Below are positions 45,632-56,247 of a stretch of 64,000 bases of DNA, one piece after another; positions within the stretch are counted from its first letter, which is position 1, and every line of letters starts with the position of its first letter. The position numbers and the translations under genes are program-made. The DNA is from Roseburia hominis A2-183 (lineage in GTDB: Bacteria > Bacillota > Clostridia > Lachnospirales > Lachnospiraceae). The notes beneath the pieces are model-generated. The model worked only from the letters and a program-made list of their open reading frames with translations. It was not told the DNA's origin and ran no database searches. Location of the stretch: positions 523,501-587,500 of the forward strand of contig NC_015977.1 in the NCBI RefSeq assembly GCF_000225345.1. Direction: 5' to 3'.

Positions 45632-46075
45632 ATGAAAGAGAAAGGTCAGTATTATGTATTAAAGGAAAAGGCGGTGCCGGATGTACTGCTTCGTGTCGTG
45701 GAGGCAAAGCGGCTGCTGGATTCGGGGAAGACGGACTCCGTGCAGGATGCGACAGAGCAGGTCGGGATCAGCCGGAGTTCTTTCTATAAATACAAGGATG
45801 ATATTTTTCCGTTTCATGAGACAGCAAAGGGGAAGACGATCACCATGGTCATCCAGCTGGATGATGAACCGGGACTGCTGTCGATTGTGCTCAAGACGGT
45901 GGCAGAGTTTCACGCCAATATCCTGACGATTCATCAGAGTATTCCGATCAACGGGATCGCATCGCTGACACTCTCGGTCGATGTTCTGCCGGAGACGGGA
46001 GATGTGACACAGATGGTGGCGAGCATCGAGGAGCAGACAGGGATACATTATGTGAAGATCCTCGGAAGAGAGTAG
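45632..46075 (+). CDS. ACT-domain regulatory protein (PheB/UPF0735 type)
   Basis: 147 residues from MKEKGQYYVLKEKAVPDVLL; the ATG at 45623 (MRN) is also possible, and a longer frame from 45569 is unlikely. The N-terminal half is helical with an HTH-like DATEQVGISRSSFYKYKDDI. The C-terminal ACT domain begins TITMVIQLDDEPGLLSIVLK. Proteins of this type precede homoserine dehydrogenase in Clostridia and probably sense an amino acid. They may regulate the next two genes. Confidence 0.85.
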   Translation: MKEKGQYYVLKEKAVPDVLLRVVEAKRLLDSGKTDSVQDATEQVGISRSSFYKYKDDIFPFHETAKGKTITMVIQLDDEPGLLSIVLKTVAEFHANILTIHQSIPINGIASLTLSVDVLPETGDVTQMVASIEEQTGIHYVKILGRE

Positions 46076-46111
46076 GAACAGAATAGGATAGAAGACGAAA
46101 GTGGAGGCAGT

Positions 46112-47317
46112 ATGATCAGAGTAGCAGTAATGGGATATGGAACCATCGGTTCCGGCGTAGTGGAAGTATTAGACATCAATAAGAACAGCATTGCAAAGCG
46201 TGCCGGAGAAGAGATTGGTGTGAAATATATTCTGGACTTAAGAGATTTTCCGGGGGATCCGATTCAGGAAAAGGTGGTACATGATTATAAGGTGATCGCA
46301 AATGACCCGGAAGTGCAGATCGTCGTCGAGACGATGGGCGGTGTGGAGCCGGCGTACACGTTCGTAAAGGCAATGCTTACCGCGGGAAAACATGTGACGA
46401 CCTCCAACAAGGCGCTCGTTGCGGCAAAGGGTGCGGAGCTGATTGCACTCGCCAAGAAGAAAAATGTCAATTTCATGTTCGAGGCGAGCGTCGGCGGCGG
46501 TATCCCGATTATCCGGCCGCTCAATTCCTGTCTGACGGCAGATGAGATCGAGGAGATCACCGGAATTGTGAACGGAACCACGAACTACATGCTGACGAAA
46601 ATGACCGAGGAGGGATCGGAGTTCGACGATGTGTTAAAGGATGCGCAGGCGAAGGGTTATGCGGAGAAAGACCCGACCGCTGACATTGAAGGATACGATG
46701 CCTGCCGCAAGATCGCCATCCTGACATCCCTGGTATGCGGACAGCAGGTGGACTTTGAGGATATTCACACAGAGGGTATTACGAAGATCACAGCGACCGA
46801 TATCCGGTATGCGAAGACAATGGGCAGAGCCATCAAGCTTTTGGCATCCAGCCACAAGGTGGGAGACGGATATGTGGCGATGGTAGCGCCGTTCCTTTTA
46901 CCGGCGACACACCCTCTCTACAATGTCAACGATGTGTTCAATGCCATCTTTGTACACGGCAATGTGCTCGGCGATGCCATGTTTTACGGAAGCGGCGCCG
47001 GCAAGCTCCCGACGGCGAGCGCGGTTGTAGCGGATATCGTGGATATGGCGAAGCATCTGGACACCAATATCGCGGTGGAGTGGAGCTCTAAGAAACTGGA
47101 ACTGGTGGATTACCGCAACGTCGAGAACTGCTATTTTGTGCGCACGTCCGCAGATGAGAAGCGCATAGAAGAAGTCTTCGGTGAAGTGAGTTATGTAACG
47201 GCGGAAGGCGTATCCGGAGAGACCGGATTTGTGACGGCGCGCATGAGCGAAGCTGATTATGAGAAAAAGGCGGCGGAGCTTGGCAGTGTACTTCAGATGA
47301 TCCGCGTGGCACAGTAA
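46112..47317 (+). CDS. hom: Homoserine dehydrogenase
   Basis: 401 residues. The NAD(P) motif is VMGYGTIGSGVVEVL, the conserved catalytic segment is EASVGGGIPIIRPLNSCL, and the homoserine site GIVNGTTNYMLTKM. It reduces aspartate semialdehyde to homoserine for threonine and methionine. The C-terminus (from about residue 340) lacks a clear full ACT domain, which may explain the separate ACT protein upstream. Confidence 0.96.
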   Translation: MIRVAVMGYGTIGSGVVEVLDINKNSIAKRAGEEIGVKYILDLRDFPGDPIQEKVVHDYKVIANDPEVQIVVETMGGVEPAYTFVKAMLTAGKHVTTSNKALVAAKGAELIALAKKKNVNFMFEASVGGGIPIIRPLNSCLTADEIEEITGIVNGTTNYMLTKMTEEGSEFDDVLKDAQAKGYAEKDPTADIEGYDACRKIAILTSLVCGQQVDFEDIHTEGITKITATDIRYAKTMGRAIKLLASSHKVGDGYVAMVAPFLLPATHPLYNVNDVFNAIFVHGNVLGDAMFYGSGAGKLPTASAVVADIVDMAKHLDTNIAVEWSSKKLELVDYRNVENCYFVRTSADEKRIEEVFGEVSYVTAEGVSGETGFVTARMSEADYEKKAAELGSVLQMIRVAQ

Positions 47318-47372
47318 AACAGGGATCCGATGTGAAACAGCAGGCTGATAACAGCAGAAAGTGAAGTGTGAG

Positions 47373-48572
47373 ATGAAGTATTTGGTAATTCTTGGAGATG
47401 GCATGGCAGACCGCCCGATCGAGAGTCTGGGCGGCAGGACTCCGTTAGAGTATGCAAAGACACCAAAGATGGATGAACTGGCAGCGAAAGGTGAGATCGG
47501 CATGGTACATACGATCCCGGACGGCATGAAGCCGGGCAGCGACACTGCCAATCTCTCCGTGCTGGGATACAACCCGAGAGAATTTTATTCGGGGCGTTCT
47601 CCGCTTGAGGCACTCTCTATCGGTGTTCCAATGAAAGACACGGATGTGGCTCTGCGCTGCAACATCGTCACGCTTTCCGAGGAGGACAATTACGAGGACC
47701 GTACGATCATCGACCACAGTTCGGGTGAGATCAGTACCGAGGAATGTGCAGTGCTCTTGGAGGCGGTGAAGAAGGAACTGGAGACAGACATTTTTCATTT
47801 TTATGTGGGCACAAGCTACCGCCACTGTCTGATCTGGGAGAACGGCGAGGTGGTGGATCTGGTGCAGCCGCACGATGTGCTGGGACAGAAGATCGGAGAC
47901 AAGCTTCCGGAGAACGAAGCGCTTCGCACCATGATGAAGAAAAGCTATGACATTCTCGTGAATCATCCGATCAACATCGAGCGTAAGAAAAAGGGATTAA
48001 ATCCTGCGAACTCCTGCTGGTTCTGGGGCGCAGGCACAAAGCCGGCACTCTATCCGTTTACGGAGCGCACCCACAAACAGGGCGCGATGATTTCTGCAGT
48101 TGATCTTCTGAAGGGAATTGCGGTCGGCACTTCCATGAAAGTCATCACAGTGGACGGTGCGAACGGCGGTCTGGATACAAATTATGAGGGAAAAGCGAAC
48201 GCGGCGTTAGATGTCCTGACGAAGGACGGATATGACTTTGTCTACGTGCATCTGGAAGGACCGGATGAGATGGGACACCAGGGCAGCGTTGAGAAGAAGG
48301 TAAAGGCGATCGAGCGCCTGGATGAGCGCATTATCCGGCCGATCGCCGAGGGACTTGCGGAGGCAGGAGAGGATTTCCGCATGGTGGTGCTTCCGGATCA
48401 TCCGACACCGATTTCCCTGCGCACACACACGGCGGACAATGTACCGTATCTGCTCTATGACAGCACGGCAGAGCGCAGTGAGAACTGGCATTACAATGAG
48501 CGCGAGGCGGCGCAGACAGCCAACTTTATTCCGGAAGGACATAAACTGATCGAATATCTGCTGCAGATGTAA
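47373..48572 (+). CDS. Phosphoglycerate-mutase-like protein, probable homoserine kinase analogue (COG3635)
   Basis: 399 residues from MKYLVILGDGMADRPIESLG; a GTG 12 bases upstream is possible. Alkaline-phosphatase-superfamily metal sites are visible: DGMADRPI, PGSDTANLSVLGY with the nucleophile Ser, HLEGPDEMGHQG, and VLPDHPTP. The apgM family is usually named cofactor-independent phosphoglycerate mutase. Members beside hom in Bacteroides and Desulfovibrio-type genomes are reported to act as homoserine kinase. No thrB is seen here, so that role is favoured by context. Confidence 0.85.
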   Translation: MKYLVILGDGMADRPIESLGGRTPLEYAKTPKMDELAAKGEIGMVHTIPDGMKPGSDTANLSVLGYNPREFYSGRSPLEALSIGVPMKDTDVALRCNIVTLSEEDNYEDRTIIDHSSGEISTEECAVLLEAVKKELETDIFHFYVGTSYRHCLIWENGEVVDLVQPHDVLGQKIGDKLPENEALRTMMKKSYDILVNHPINIERKKKGLNPANSCWFWGAGTKPALYPFTERTHKQGAMISAVDLLKGIAVGTSMKVITVDGANGGLDTNYEGKANAALDVLTKDGYDFVYVHLEGPDEMGHQGSVEKKVKAIERLDERIIRPIAEGLAEAGEDFRMVVLPDHPTPISLRTHTADNVPYLLYDSTAERSENWHYNEREAAQTANFIPEGHKLIEYLLQM

Positions 48573-48573
48573 G

Positions 48574-48616
48574 AAAAATCCATCTTCCTATTTAGGGTAG
48601 GAAGGTGGATTTTTTT
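48574..48616. terminator. Terminator after the threonine-branch genes
   Basis: AAATCCATCTTCCTA/TAGGAAGGTGGATTT, then a T7 run. Confidence 0.9.
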
Positions 48617-48646
48617 GTGTCATAGCAAACTTCGTTTCTATGACAC
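48617..48646. repeat. Inverted repeat at the edge of the GH13 remnant
   Basis: GTGTCATAG, 12 bases, CTATGACAC, extended by AAAC/GTTT inside. It abuts the T run of the preceding terminator. Confidence 0.8.
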
Positions 48647-48649
48647 AAA

Positions 48650-49036
48650 AACGTGCCGGGCGGCTATGATCCGGATTCCCGCAGATGCTTTGACTGGGAA
48701 AAGGTGCACACCGATACCGACGTGCGAAAGAAGCTGACGGAGCTGACGCATATCCGCAGCTGCACCGCGATCACCGACGGAAATGTGGAGCTTGCAGCGG
48801 AAAACGGGATGCTCTGTGTCAGGCGGAAGGCCGGGGGCGAGGGCGTATCGCTGTACATCAATATGACGGAGGAGCAGAGGCGGCAGGAGCATTGCCTGAA
48901 AGCGGACAGCAAGGTGCTTTCTGCTCACCGGGCATCGGTTCTTCCGGCAGCTGGTGATGGGAAAATGACCTGCGGCGTCTGCGTGGAGCCGGAAGGGTAT
49001 CTGATTGTGAGAGAGCAGAGGGAAGCGTTGGATTGA
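48650..49036 (+). pseudogene. 3' remnant of a GH13 alpha-amylase-family gene
   Basis: The frame reads PGGYDPDSRRCFDWEKV, then VRKKLTELTHIRSC and a beta-sandwich-like tail to TGA at 49036. In intact neopullulanase/maltogenic amylase proteins the GYDPD-RRC-W stretch marks the end of the catalytic barrel. About 125 residues remain and the whole (beta/alpha)8 active site is missing. There is no ribosome site or plausible start. It sits just upstream of a MalEFG-type transporter, so it is probably the relic of a maltodextrin gene once in this operon. Confidence 0.75.
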
Positions 49037-49070
49037 TATGGGCGGAAATTCCGCAGAAAAGAGGAAGCAG

Positions 49071-50543
49071 ATGAAACGAAAAAAAGAGGTGGCACTGTTA
49101 CTTCTGACAGCCGTCCTTGCGGCAGCAGGATGTGCGGATGAGAAGACGACGGGGGAGAAGACGACGGAGAGCGGCAGCGCTGCCGCGGTATCCGGAAGCA
49201 GTGTTTTTGACGGTGAACTGGAGGAGAATGTCACGATCCGGGTATTGGAAAATGACACCGCCATTTCCAAGGGATATTTTGAGGAGCTGATTACCGCATT
49301 CAATGAGGCGTACGCCGATCAGGGAATCACGGCGGTGGATGCCAACATGGATCAGTACCTGGATCTGGCAAATGACGGACCTTATGGCTATGGACCGGAT
49401 GTGTTATACCAGGCGAACGATGTCATCATGCAGTACGCCAAGGGAAAACATATCTATCCGCTTCCGGTACAGCAGCTGTCCTGCTATGAGCAGATTCCGG
49501 AGAGCGCGTGGAAGGCATATGAGACGACCGTGGACAGCACGACCTACTGCTGCGGTGTCCCGGTCAATGTGCAGGCGCCGATGCTGTACTATCGGGCGGA
49601 TCTGCTGCCGGAGGACTGGCAGGAGAACTGGGATGAGGATCAGAACGGCGTGCCGGATATGGTGGAGAACTGGAACGATCTGTATGCATATTCCAAAGAA
49701 CGCCATGAAGAAAATCCGGCGCAGTACGGGTATATGAAGTCGCTGTACGATGTGTATTTTTCCAGCGGATTCTTATTTTCCTACGGCGGCTATGTGTTCG
49801 GCGAGGAGAATACGAACCCGGAGGACGTCGGATTTTCTGCCGGCGAGGCGGAAAAAGGCGCGTGGGTTCTGCAGCAGCTTGCGGGTGTGATGAACGAGGA
49901 ATGTATCGACGACACGATCACAACCAACGCATACAGCAAACTGGGGGATGGCACCTATTTTGCGACGCTCTCGACACCGGATATGTACTCCACGTTCGCA
50001 GATGAACTGGAAAAAGAATACGAGGCGGAGGGCATGAACGAGGAGGAAGCCAGGGAGACAGCAAAGCAGAATCTGATCATGACGACACTGCCGAAGCTTC
50101 CGGAAAGCGGCGATCTGTCGGAGAGCGATCCGGTACTGATCGATATGAAAGCGATGGGCGGAGTCAACGGATACGCAGTGAGCGCGTACACCAAGGCGCC
50201 GAATGCCTGCCTGGCATTTATTGATTTTGCGACAAGCTATGAGATGGTCACCAGACGGAGCGAGATGCTCGGAATTGCACCGGCGCGCGGCGATGCGGCG
50301 GAGAGTGCGGGGGACATATCGGAGAAAATCTATGCAAATCTCGAGAACGGAAATGTGGTGCTGATGCCGTCCATCTCCGAGGTGTCGCAGATCTGGACGC
50401 CGGCACAGACCTTTTTTACAGATTTAGCGAAGGACGCGTTCCGAAGCGGCAGTGGGAAAAAGTATCAGGATCTGCCTGCGCTAAAGAGCGGGCTGGAACA
50501 GGTGGATACACAGATCCATGACGCAATATATACGTTAAAGTAG
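49071..50543 (+). CDS. malE: Sugar ABC transporter substrate-binding lipoprotein (MalE-like)
   Basis: 490 residues from MKRKKEVALLLLTAVLAAAG followed by the lipobox Cys at 21; GAGGAAG precedes the ATG. The mature protein has the periplasmic-binding-protein fold of cluster B (ITIRV-like start, GPDVLYQANDVIMQYA, IGIAPAR-like end LGIAPARGD). An EF-hand-like loop DEDQNGVPDMVE around residues 185-195 may bind calcium. It should capture maltose or maltodextrin outside the membrane. The specificity is inferred from the GH13 relic and the partners. Confidence 0.88.
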   Translation: MKRKKEVALLLLTAVLAAAGCADEKTTGEKTTESGSAAAVSGSSVFDGELEENVTIRVLENDTAISKGYFEELITAFNEAYADQGITAVDANMDQYLDLANDGPYGYGPDVLYQANDVIMQYAKGKHIYPLPVQQLSCYEQIPESAWKAYETTVDSTTYCCGVPVNVQAPMLYYRADLLPEDWQENWDEDQNGVPDMVENWNDLYAYSKERHEENPAQYGYMKSLYDVYFSSGFLFSYGGYVFGEENTNPEDVGFSAGEAEKGAWVLQQLAGVMNEECIDDTITTNAYSKLGDGTYFATLSTPDMYSTFADELEKEYEAEGMNEEEARETAKQNLIMTTLPKLPESGDLSESDPVLIDMKAMGGVNGYAVSAYTKAPNACLAFIDFATSYEMVTRRSEMLGIAPARGDAAESAGDISEKIYANLENGNVVLMPSISEVSQIWTPAQTFFTDLAKDAFRSGSGKKYQDLPALKSGLEQVDTQIHDAIYTLK

Positions 50544-50562
50544 CAGATATGGAGAGAACGGT

Positions 50563-51882
50563 ATGAAGCAAAAAATAAAGCGTGCTGCTGCCTGGTTTGG
50601 TGACAGCAGCGGGAACGTAAAATTATCAATGGTCATCATGGGGGCAGGGCAGTTCCGCTATGGCGCAAAGGGAAAAGGCGTGTGCTTTTTCCTGGCGGAA
50701 GTCCTGATGATCTGCTATATGGCAATGCGCGGGTGTCGTGATCTCGCCGGTTTTTTTACACTGGGTACGACCAGAGGGGATGCATGGCTTGGCGTAGAGG
50801 GAGATAACTCGGTTGTCATGCTGCTGATGGGAATATTTGCGTGGATCGTTCTGGCGGCGTTTGTGTGTATCTACTGTGGAAACGTGCGCGACACCTACCG
50901 GATGCAGAAGCGGATCGAGCAGGGAAGAAGCGTGTTGTCCTTCCGCGAGGAGGCGGCACAGCTGCTCGACAAAAAGTTCTATGTCACGGTGCTCGCGCTG
51001 CCGGTCATCGGTGTATTCATCTTTCAGATCCTGCCGGTTCTGTTCATGATCCTGATTGCATTTACGAACTATGGCGGAGACATTGTACCCCCGGAACTCG
51101 TGGACTGGGTGGGACTTGCAAATTTTAAAAAACTGCTGACGCTGACGCAGTTTGCACAGACCTTTTTTAAGATTCTGGGATGGAATGTCGTGTGGGCGCT
51201 TGTCTCCACTGCACTCAATTATTTTGCCGGTCTCGGGCTGGCGCTGCTCCTGAATAAAGACTGCGTCAGGGGAAAAGCCATCTGGCGCGCATTTCCGGTG
51301 CTGGCATACGCAATTCCGGGATTTATCACCCTGCTGGCGTTTAAGTTCATGTTTTCTTACGGCGGACCGGTCAATCAGATCATTGTGGCGCACGGGGGCA
51401 GTGCGGTTGGCTTTCTGGATCTCGATGCCAAGTGGACGGCGCGCCTGATCGGACTTTTGGTCAACTGCTGGATCAGTACACCGCAGATCATGCTGCTCGC
51501 CACAGGAATCCTGTCAAACCGGGATGCTTCCTTATATGAAGCGGCGCGCATTGACGGGGCGGGACGCATGCAGCAGTTCCGGAAACTGACGCTGCCGTTC
51601 GTGCTTTTTTCGACAATGCCGGTGCTGATCGGACAGTTTATCGGAAATTTCAATAATTTCGGGATCTTTTACTTCCTGCGGGGCGGGCTGTATATGGACG
51701 GCTATTTCCTTGCGAGCGATACGGATCTTCTGATTAACTGGCTCTATAACCTGTCCATCGACAACAATTATTACTGCATCGGCGCGGCGATCAGTCTGAT
51801 TATTTTCTTTATCACATCGGCAATATCACTTGTGGTTTACATAAAGTCACCGTCTTACAGGGAGGAGGATACGTTTCAATGA
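50563..51882 (+). CDS. malF: ABC transporter permease, MalF type
   Basis: 439 residues. The first 130 hold extra hydrophobic segments and a cytoplasmic stretch before the conserved transport core, as in MalF. The EAA loop is EAARIDGAGRMQQFRKLTLP. It is followed by malG with a 4-base overlap. No ATPase gene is present; a shared MsmX-like ATPase elsewhere is likely. Confidence 0.92.
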   Translation: MKQKIKRAAAWFGDSSGNVKLSMVIMGAGQFRYGAKGKGVCFFLAEVLMICYMAMRGCRDLAGFFTLGTTRGDAWLGVEGDNSVVMLLMGIFAWIVLAAFVCIYCGNVRDTYRMQKRIEQGRSVLSFREEAAQLLDKKFYVTVLALPVIGVFIFQILPVLFMILIAFTNYGGDIVPPELVDWVGLANFKKLLTLTQFAQTFFKILGWNVVWALVSTALNYFAGLGLALLLNKDCVRGKAIWRAFPVLAYAIPGFITLLAFKFMFSYGGPVNQIIVAHGGSAVGFLDLDAKWTARLIGLLVNCWISTPQIMLLATGILSNRDASLYEAARIDGAGRMQQFRKLTLPFVLFSTMPVLIGQFIGNFNNFGIFYFLRGGLYMDGYFLASDTDLLINWLYNLSIDNNYYCIGAAISLIIFFITSAISLVVYIKSPSYREEDTFQ

Positions 51883-52736
51883 GCAGAAAAACAGAGAAAA
51901 AGCGGCGGATGTCCGCAGGAAGAATCCTCGATACCGGAATGACCTATCTCATATTGCTTGCAGTGGCGTTTGTATTCTTCTTTCCGTGCCTGTGGCTGAT
52001 CCTTGCATCGTTTTCCAAATCGGGAACGATCTATTCGTTTGACGGTTTTTTCCCGGCCGGATACAGTCTGGTGAGCTTCAAACGGCTGTTTACGGATACG
52101 GCACTGTACAACTATCCGCGCTGGTTTGCCAATACACTTTTTGTGGCGGCAGGCAGCTGCATCCTCGGCACGTTTCTGGTGATTCTGACCGCCTATACCA
52201 TGTCACGTTTTACGTTCGCGGCGCGCAAACCGATGATGAAGATTACGATGGTGCTCGGAATGTTTCCTTCCTTTATGGGAATGATTGCGGTGTACCTTCT
52301 GATGACGCAGTTTAATCTGATCAATCATCTCTGGGGACTGATCTTAATCTACAGTGCGGGAGCGCCGATGGGCTATCTGACGCAGAAAGGCTTTTTCGAT
52401 ACGATTCCCAAGGCGATCGACGAGGCGGCGAGAATTGACGGAGCCACGAATTTTCAGGTTTTTATGAAAATCAATCTGCCGCTCTCCCGGCCGATCATCG
52501 TTTATACTGCGCTCTCTTCTTTTACCTGGCCGTGGAGCGACTTTATTCTGCCGAAGCTTTTGCTGAAGGAAAAGAACCTGTATACGGTGGCGGTCGGTCT
52601 GATGAGCCTCGATGAGACGGAATTTGCAAGATTTGCGGCGGGAAGCGTGTTCATCGCGGTGCCGATTGTCCTGCTTTATTTTTTCCTGGTCAAGGACATG
52701 GTGAACGGCATGGCTGCGGGCGCGGTGAAAGGGTGA
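51879..52736 (+). CDS. malG: ABC transporter permease, MalG type
   Basis: 285 residues, six membrane helices, EAA loop DEAARIDGATNFQVFMKINL. It ends MAAGAVKG, as MalG proteins do. Its stop codon lies inside the first copy of a 35-bp direct repeat. Confidence 0.93.
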   Translation: MSRKTEKKRRMSAGRILDTGMTYLILLAVAFVFFFPCLWLILASFSKSGTIYSFDGFFPAGYSLVSFKRLFTDTALYNYPRWFANTLFVAAGSCILGTFLVILTAYTMSRFTFAARKPMMKITMVLGMFPSFMGMIAVYLLMTQFNLINHLWGLILIYSAGAPMGYLTQKGFFDTIPKAIDEAARIDGATNFQVFMKINLPLSRPIIVYTALSSFTWPWSDFILPKLLLKEKNLYTVAVGLMSLDETEFARFAAGSVFIAVPIVLLYFFLVKDMVNGMAAGAVKG

Positions 52737-52803
52737 TCCGGAATACAAAGTGGCAGCAGCCGCGGAACGGTGATCCGGAATACAAAGTGGCAGCAGCCGC
52801 GGA
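52732..52803 (+). repeat. 35-bp tandem direct repeat at the end of malG
   Basis: Copies at 52732-52766 and 52769-52803 (GGTGATCCGGAATACAAAGT...) are identical and separated by AC. The first contains the malG stop. Confidence 0.97.
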
Positions 52804-52844
52804 TTTGAATAAGATAGAATGAGAAAGCCGTTTCGAGGAAAAAT

Positions 52845-53465
52845 GTGCAGACAGTTTTATTGATCGTAGCGCTCTCTATGGACGTCTTTCTGGCATCCGT
52901 GGCGTGCGGGGCGGAACAGATCCGGATCGAAAAGAAGACAGCACTCTGCATCGGCGCGGTATGCAGCGGAGTGCTGTTTTTTTCATTAGTGTGCGGAAAA
53001 CTGATCGATGGAGTGGTCAGGGAAAAATATGCGGCGTATCTGTGTTTTGCGGGATTGTTTCTGGTCGGCGCTTATAAGCTGACGGAGTACGGAATCCGGG
53101 CGTATATCAGGAGACACCATTTCCTGTGCAAGCAGGTAAAAATGAAATTTTCACAGCTGAATTTTATCATCAGCATTTACAATAATCCGGCGGCGGCAGA
53201 TAGGGATTGCTCTGCGACCATGTCAGTGACGGAAGGAATATGTTTCGCGCTCGCCATGTCGGTGGACGGATTTTTCGGCGGTCTGGGGGCGGCGTTTCTG
53301 GATATTTCGATTGCCGGCACGGTATGCCTGAATCTGGTATTCAGTGCACTTGCGGTGCTTGGCGGAAGCGCTGTCGGGAAATATGCGGCGGACCGGTGCA
53401 AAAGAGATTACTCCTGGATCGGCGGCGCCCTGTTTGTGGTGCTGGCATTCAGCAAGATTTTGTAG
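52845..53465 (+). CDS. MntP/YtaF-like membrane protein
   Basis: 206 residues from a GTG (MQTVLLIVALSMDVFLASVA), with GAGGAA 5 bases upstream; the ATG two bases earlier is out of frame. There are about six helices in two repeats, each opening with a conserved Asp (LSMDVFLASVACG, LAMSVDGFFGGLGAA), as in manganese exporters of the DUF204 family and sporulation protein YtaF. The cargo cannot be told from sequence. Confidence 0.8.
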   Translation: MQTVLLIVALSMDVFLASVACGAEQIRIEKKTALCIGAVCSGVLFFSLVCGKLIDGVVREKYAAYLCFAGLFLVGAYKLTEYGIRAYIRRHHFLCKQVKMKFSQLNFIISIYNNPAAADRDCSATMSVTEGICFALAMSVDGFFGGLGAAFLDISIAGTVCLNLVFSALAVLGGSAVGKYAADRCKRDYSWIGGALFVVLAFSKIL

Positions 53466-53489
53466 ATTTATAGTAAATGTGTCAAAAAA

Positions 53490-53503
53490 AGCTTGCGTTT
53501 TCA
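53490..53503 (-). promoter_or_regulatory. Candidate cre site over the glpK -35 box
   Basis: Minus strand TGAAAACGCAAGCT matches the pattern TGNAANCGNWNNCA at all but the last base. It covers the -35, where CcpA would repress. Confidence 0.6.
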
Positions 53504-53520
53504 TTGCGGTATGGTATAAT
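53493..53520 (+). promoter_or_regulatory. glpK promoter
   Basis: TTGCGT, 16 nt, TATAAT. Confidence 0.75.
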
Positions 53521-53592
53521 ATGCCTATACATGAAGCAGTGGAAACGCACAGCTCTTGTAAAATATAATTAGATATTGTGGGATCTGAGAGT

Positions 53593-53660
53593 GGAGATGA
53601 TTTTAATTCCTGTGCACATGAGGGGTGCTTACAGGTTTTATGACGATGTCTCCTTTTTTT
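53593..53660 (+). terminator. glpK leader attenuator-like hairpin
   Basis: GGAGA pairs with TCTCC (53649-53653) followed by T7. Inside is a second stem CCTGTGCAC/GTGC-TT-ACAGG. It lies between promoter and glpK, and shares CATGAG and GACGATG words with the GlpA-gene leader. GlpP-type antitermination is the likely logic. Confidence 0.65.
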
Positions 53661-53730
53661 ATGCGCTGCGCATGGGGAGCACGGGGCAGGAACGGATTTC
53701 ACAATAGAGGGAAGCATAAATAAGCAATAA

Positions 53731-55269
<1,539 letters not shown>

Positions 55270-55314
55270 TAGACGCGTTAGAAGCAAGCTTACCATATAC
55301 TATAGGATGAAACG

Positions 55315-55352
55315 AAACCGCGCAGAGCCGGAAACGGACTCGCGCGGTTTTT
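55315..55352 (+). terminator. glpK terminator
   Basis: AAACCGCGC/GCGCGGTTT with an inner AG-CCG/CGG-CT stem, then TTTTT. Confidence 0.88.
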
Positions 55353-55401
55353 CACTCCAGAGGATGCGGTGCTTCCTGTGCAGCTGCCGGTATCCCGGAT
55401 A

Positions 55402-55430
55402 TTGTTGAATTTTCAGATTCATGGTAGAAT
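55402..55430 (+). promoter_or_regulatory. Promoter for the GNAT-membrane protein gene
   Basis: TTGTTG, 17 nt, TAGAAT. Confidence 0.5.
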
Positions 55431-55491
55431 GAGTTAAAATGTGATGGAAGAGTTCTATGGATCGGGCATTGTGAAAGAGGAGCAGATACAG

Positions 55492-56247
55492 ATGGAGATT
55501 CGATTATTATACGGAAATGAGATACAGTGGGCGGTGCAGACGGCGCATGAGGTCTATGAGCAGTGTGTGCGTCCGTATACAAGAAATGCGGCGGAGGTGC
55601 AGCAGTATTATGACTATATGAATCTGCCCAATCTTTCACAGGAGATGCTGGCGGGAAGGCTGTTTTTATGGGGCGCATTTGAAAACGGGCAGATGTGCGG
55701 CGTCAGTGCCATGCAGAATGTCGGACATATCACAGCGCTGTATGTAAGACCGCAGTATTTTAGAAGACGGATCGGCAGCAATCTGGTGGACCGGATGTGC
55801 AACTTTGCGGCATCCCGATTGCAGTGCGGGCGAGTGACGGTGCAGGCTGCGCCGTCAGCAGCGAATTATTTTTACCACACGGGATTTACGCTGATTCAGG
55901 GGGCACCGGCGGGAATGTACGTGCCGTTGGAGAGAAGAATCTGGTCGGTTCCGATGACCCAGGGATACATGGGAAATATCGGGGGAAGCGGCAGTACATC
56001 CGCGCAGGGCGGTGGTGTGCCGGTGGCGCAGCCGCGGCGCACAAAGCCGGAGATCACTTATCCGAAAAAGAAGGTAAGCGCCCGGGTGGTGCTTTGGCTT
56101 ACTGCGGTAACCATCGCCTTCGCAGTGGCGGTAGTGACGGGAATTACCGTATATCATATCACACAGGAGGGAATCACGGGCGGATATGAGATGCCTGATC
56201 CGGTGGGGGACGAAAATACGGAAACGGACGATGGACAGGAACTGTAG
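55492..56247 (+). CDS. Membrane-anchored GNAT N-acetyltransferase
   Basis: 251 residues from MEIRLLYGNEIQWAVQTAHE, with AGGAG 9 nt upstream; starts at 55441 and 55444 are in frame but weaker. Residues 1-145 are a GNAT domain with motif A ALYVRPQYFRRRIGSNLVDR (acetyl-CoA loop RRRIGS). After a Gly/Ser linker and basic patch comes one membrane helix (VVLWLTAVTIAFAVAVV, about residues 203-225). A short acidic outer tail ends the protein. The enzyme would sit on the inner membrane face. It is related in its N-terminal domain to the protein at 58510. Confidence 0.8.
   Translation: MEIRLLYGNEIQWAVQTAHEVYEQCVRPYTRNAAEVQQYYDYMNLPNLSQEMLAGRLFLWGAFENGQMCGVSAMQNVGHITALYVRPQYFRRRIGSNLVDRMCNFAASRLQCGRVTVQAAPSAANYFYHTGFTLIQGAPAGMYVPLERRIWSVPMTQGYMGNIGGSGSTSAQGGGVPVAQPRRTKPEITYPKKKVSARVVLWLTAVTIAFAVAVVTGITVYHITQEGITGGYEMPDPVGDENTETDDGQEL

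Noticed and set aside
53531..53544. Second cre-like site (TGGAAACGCACAGC) downstream of the glpK promoter
   Set aside because: The half site fits but the closing CA is missing; the site over the -35 is better.
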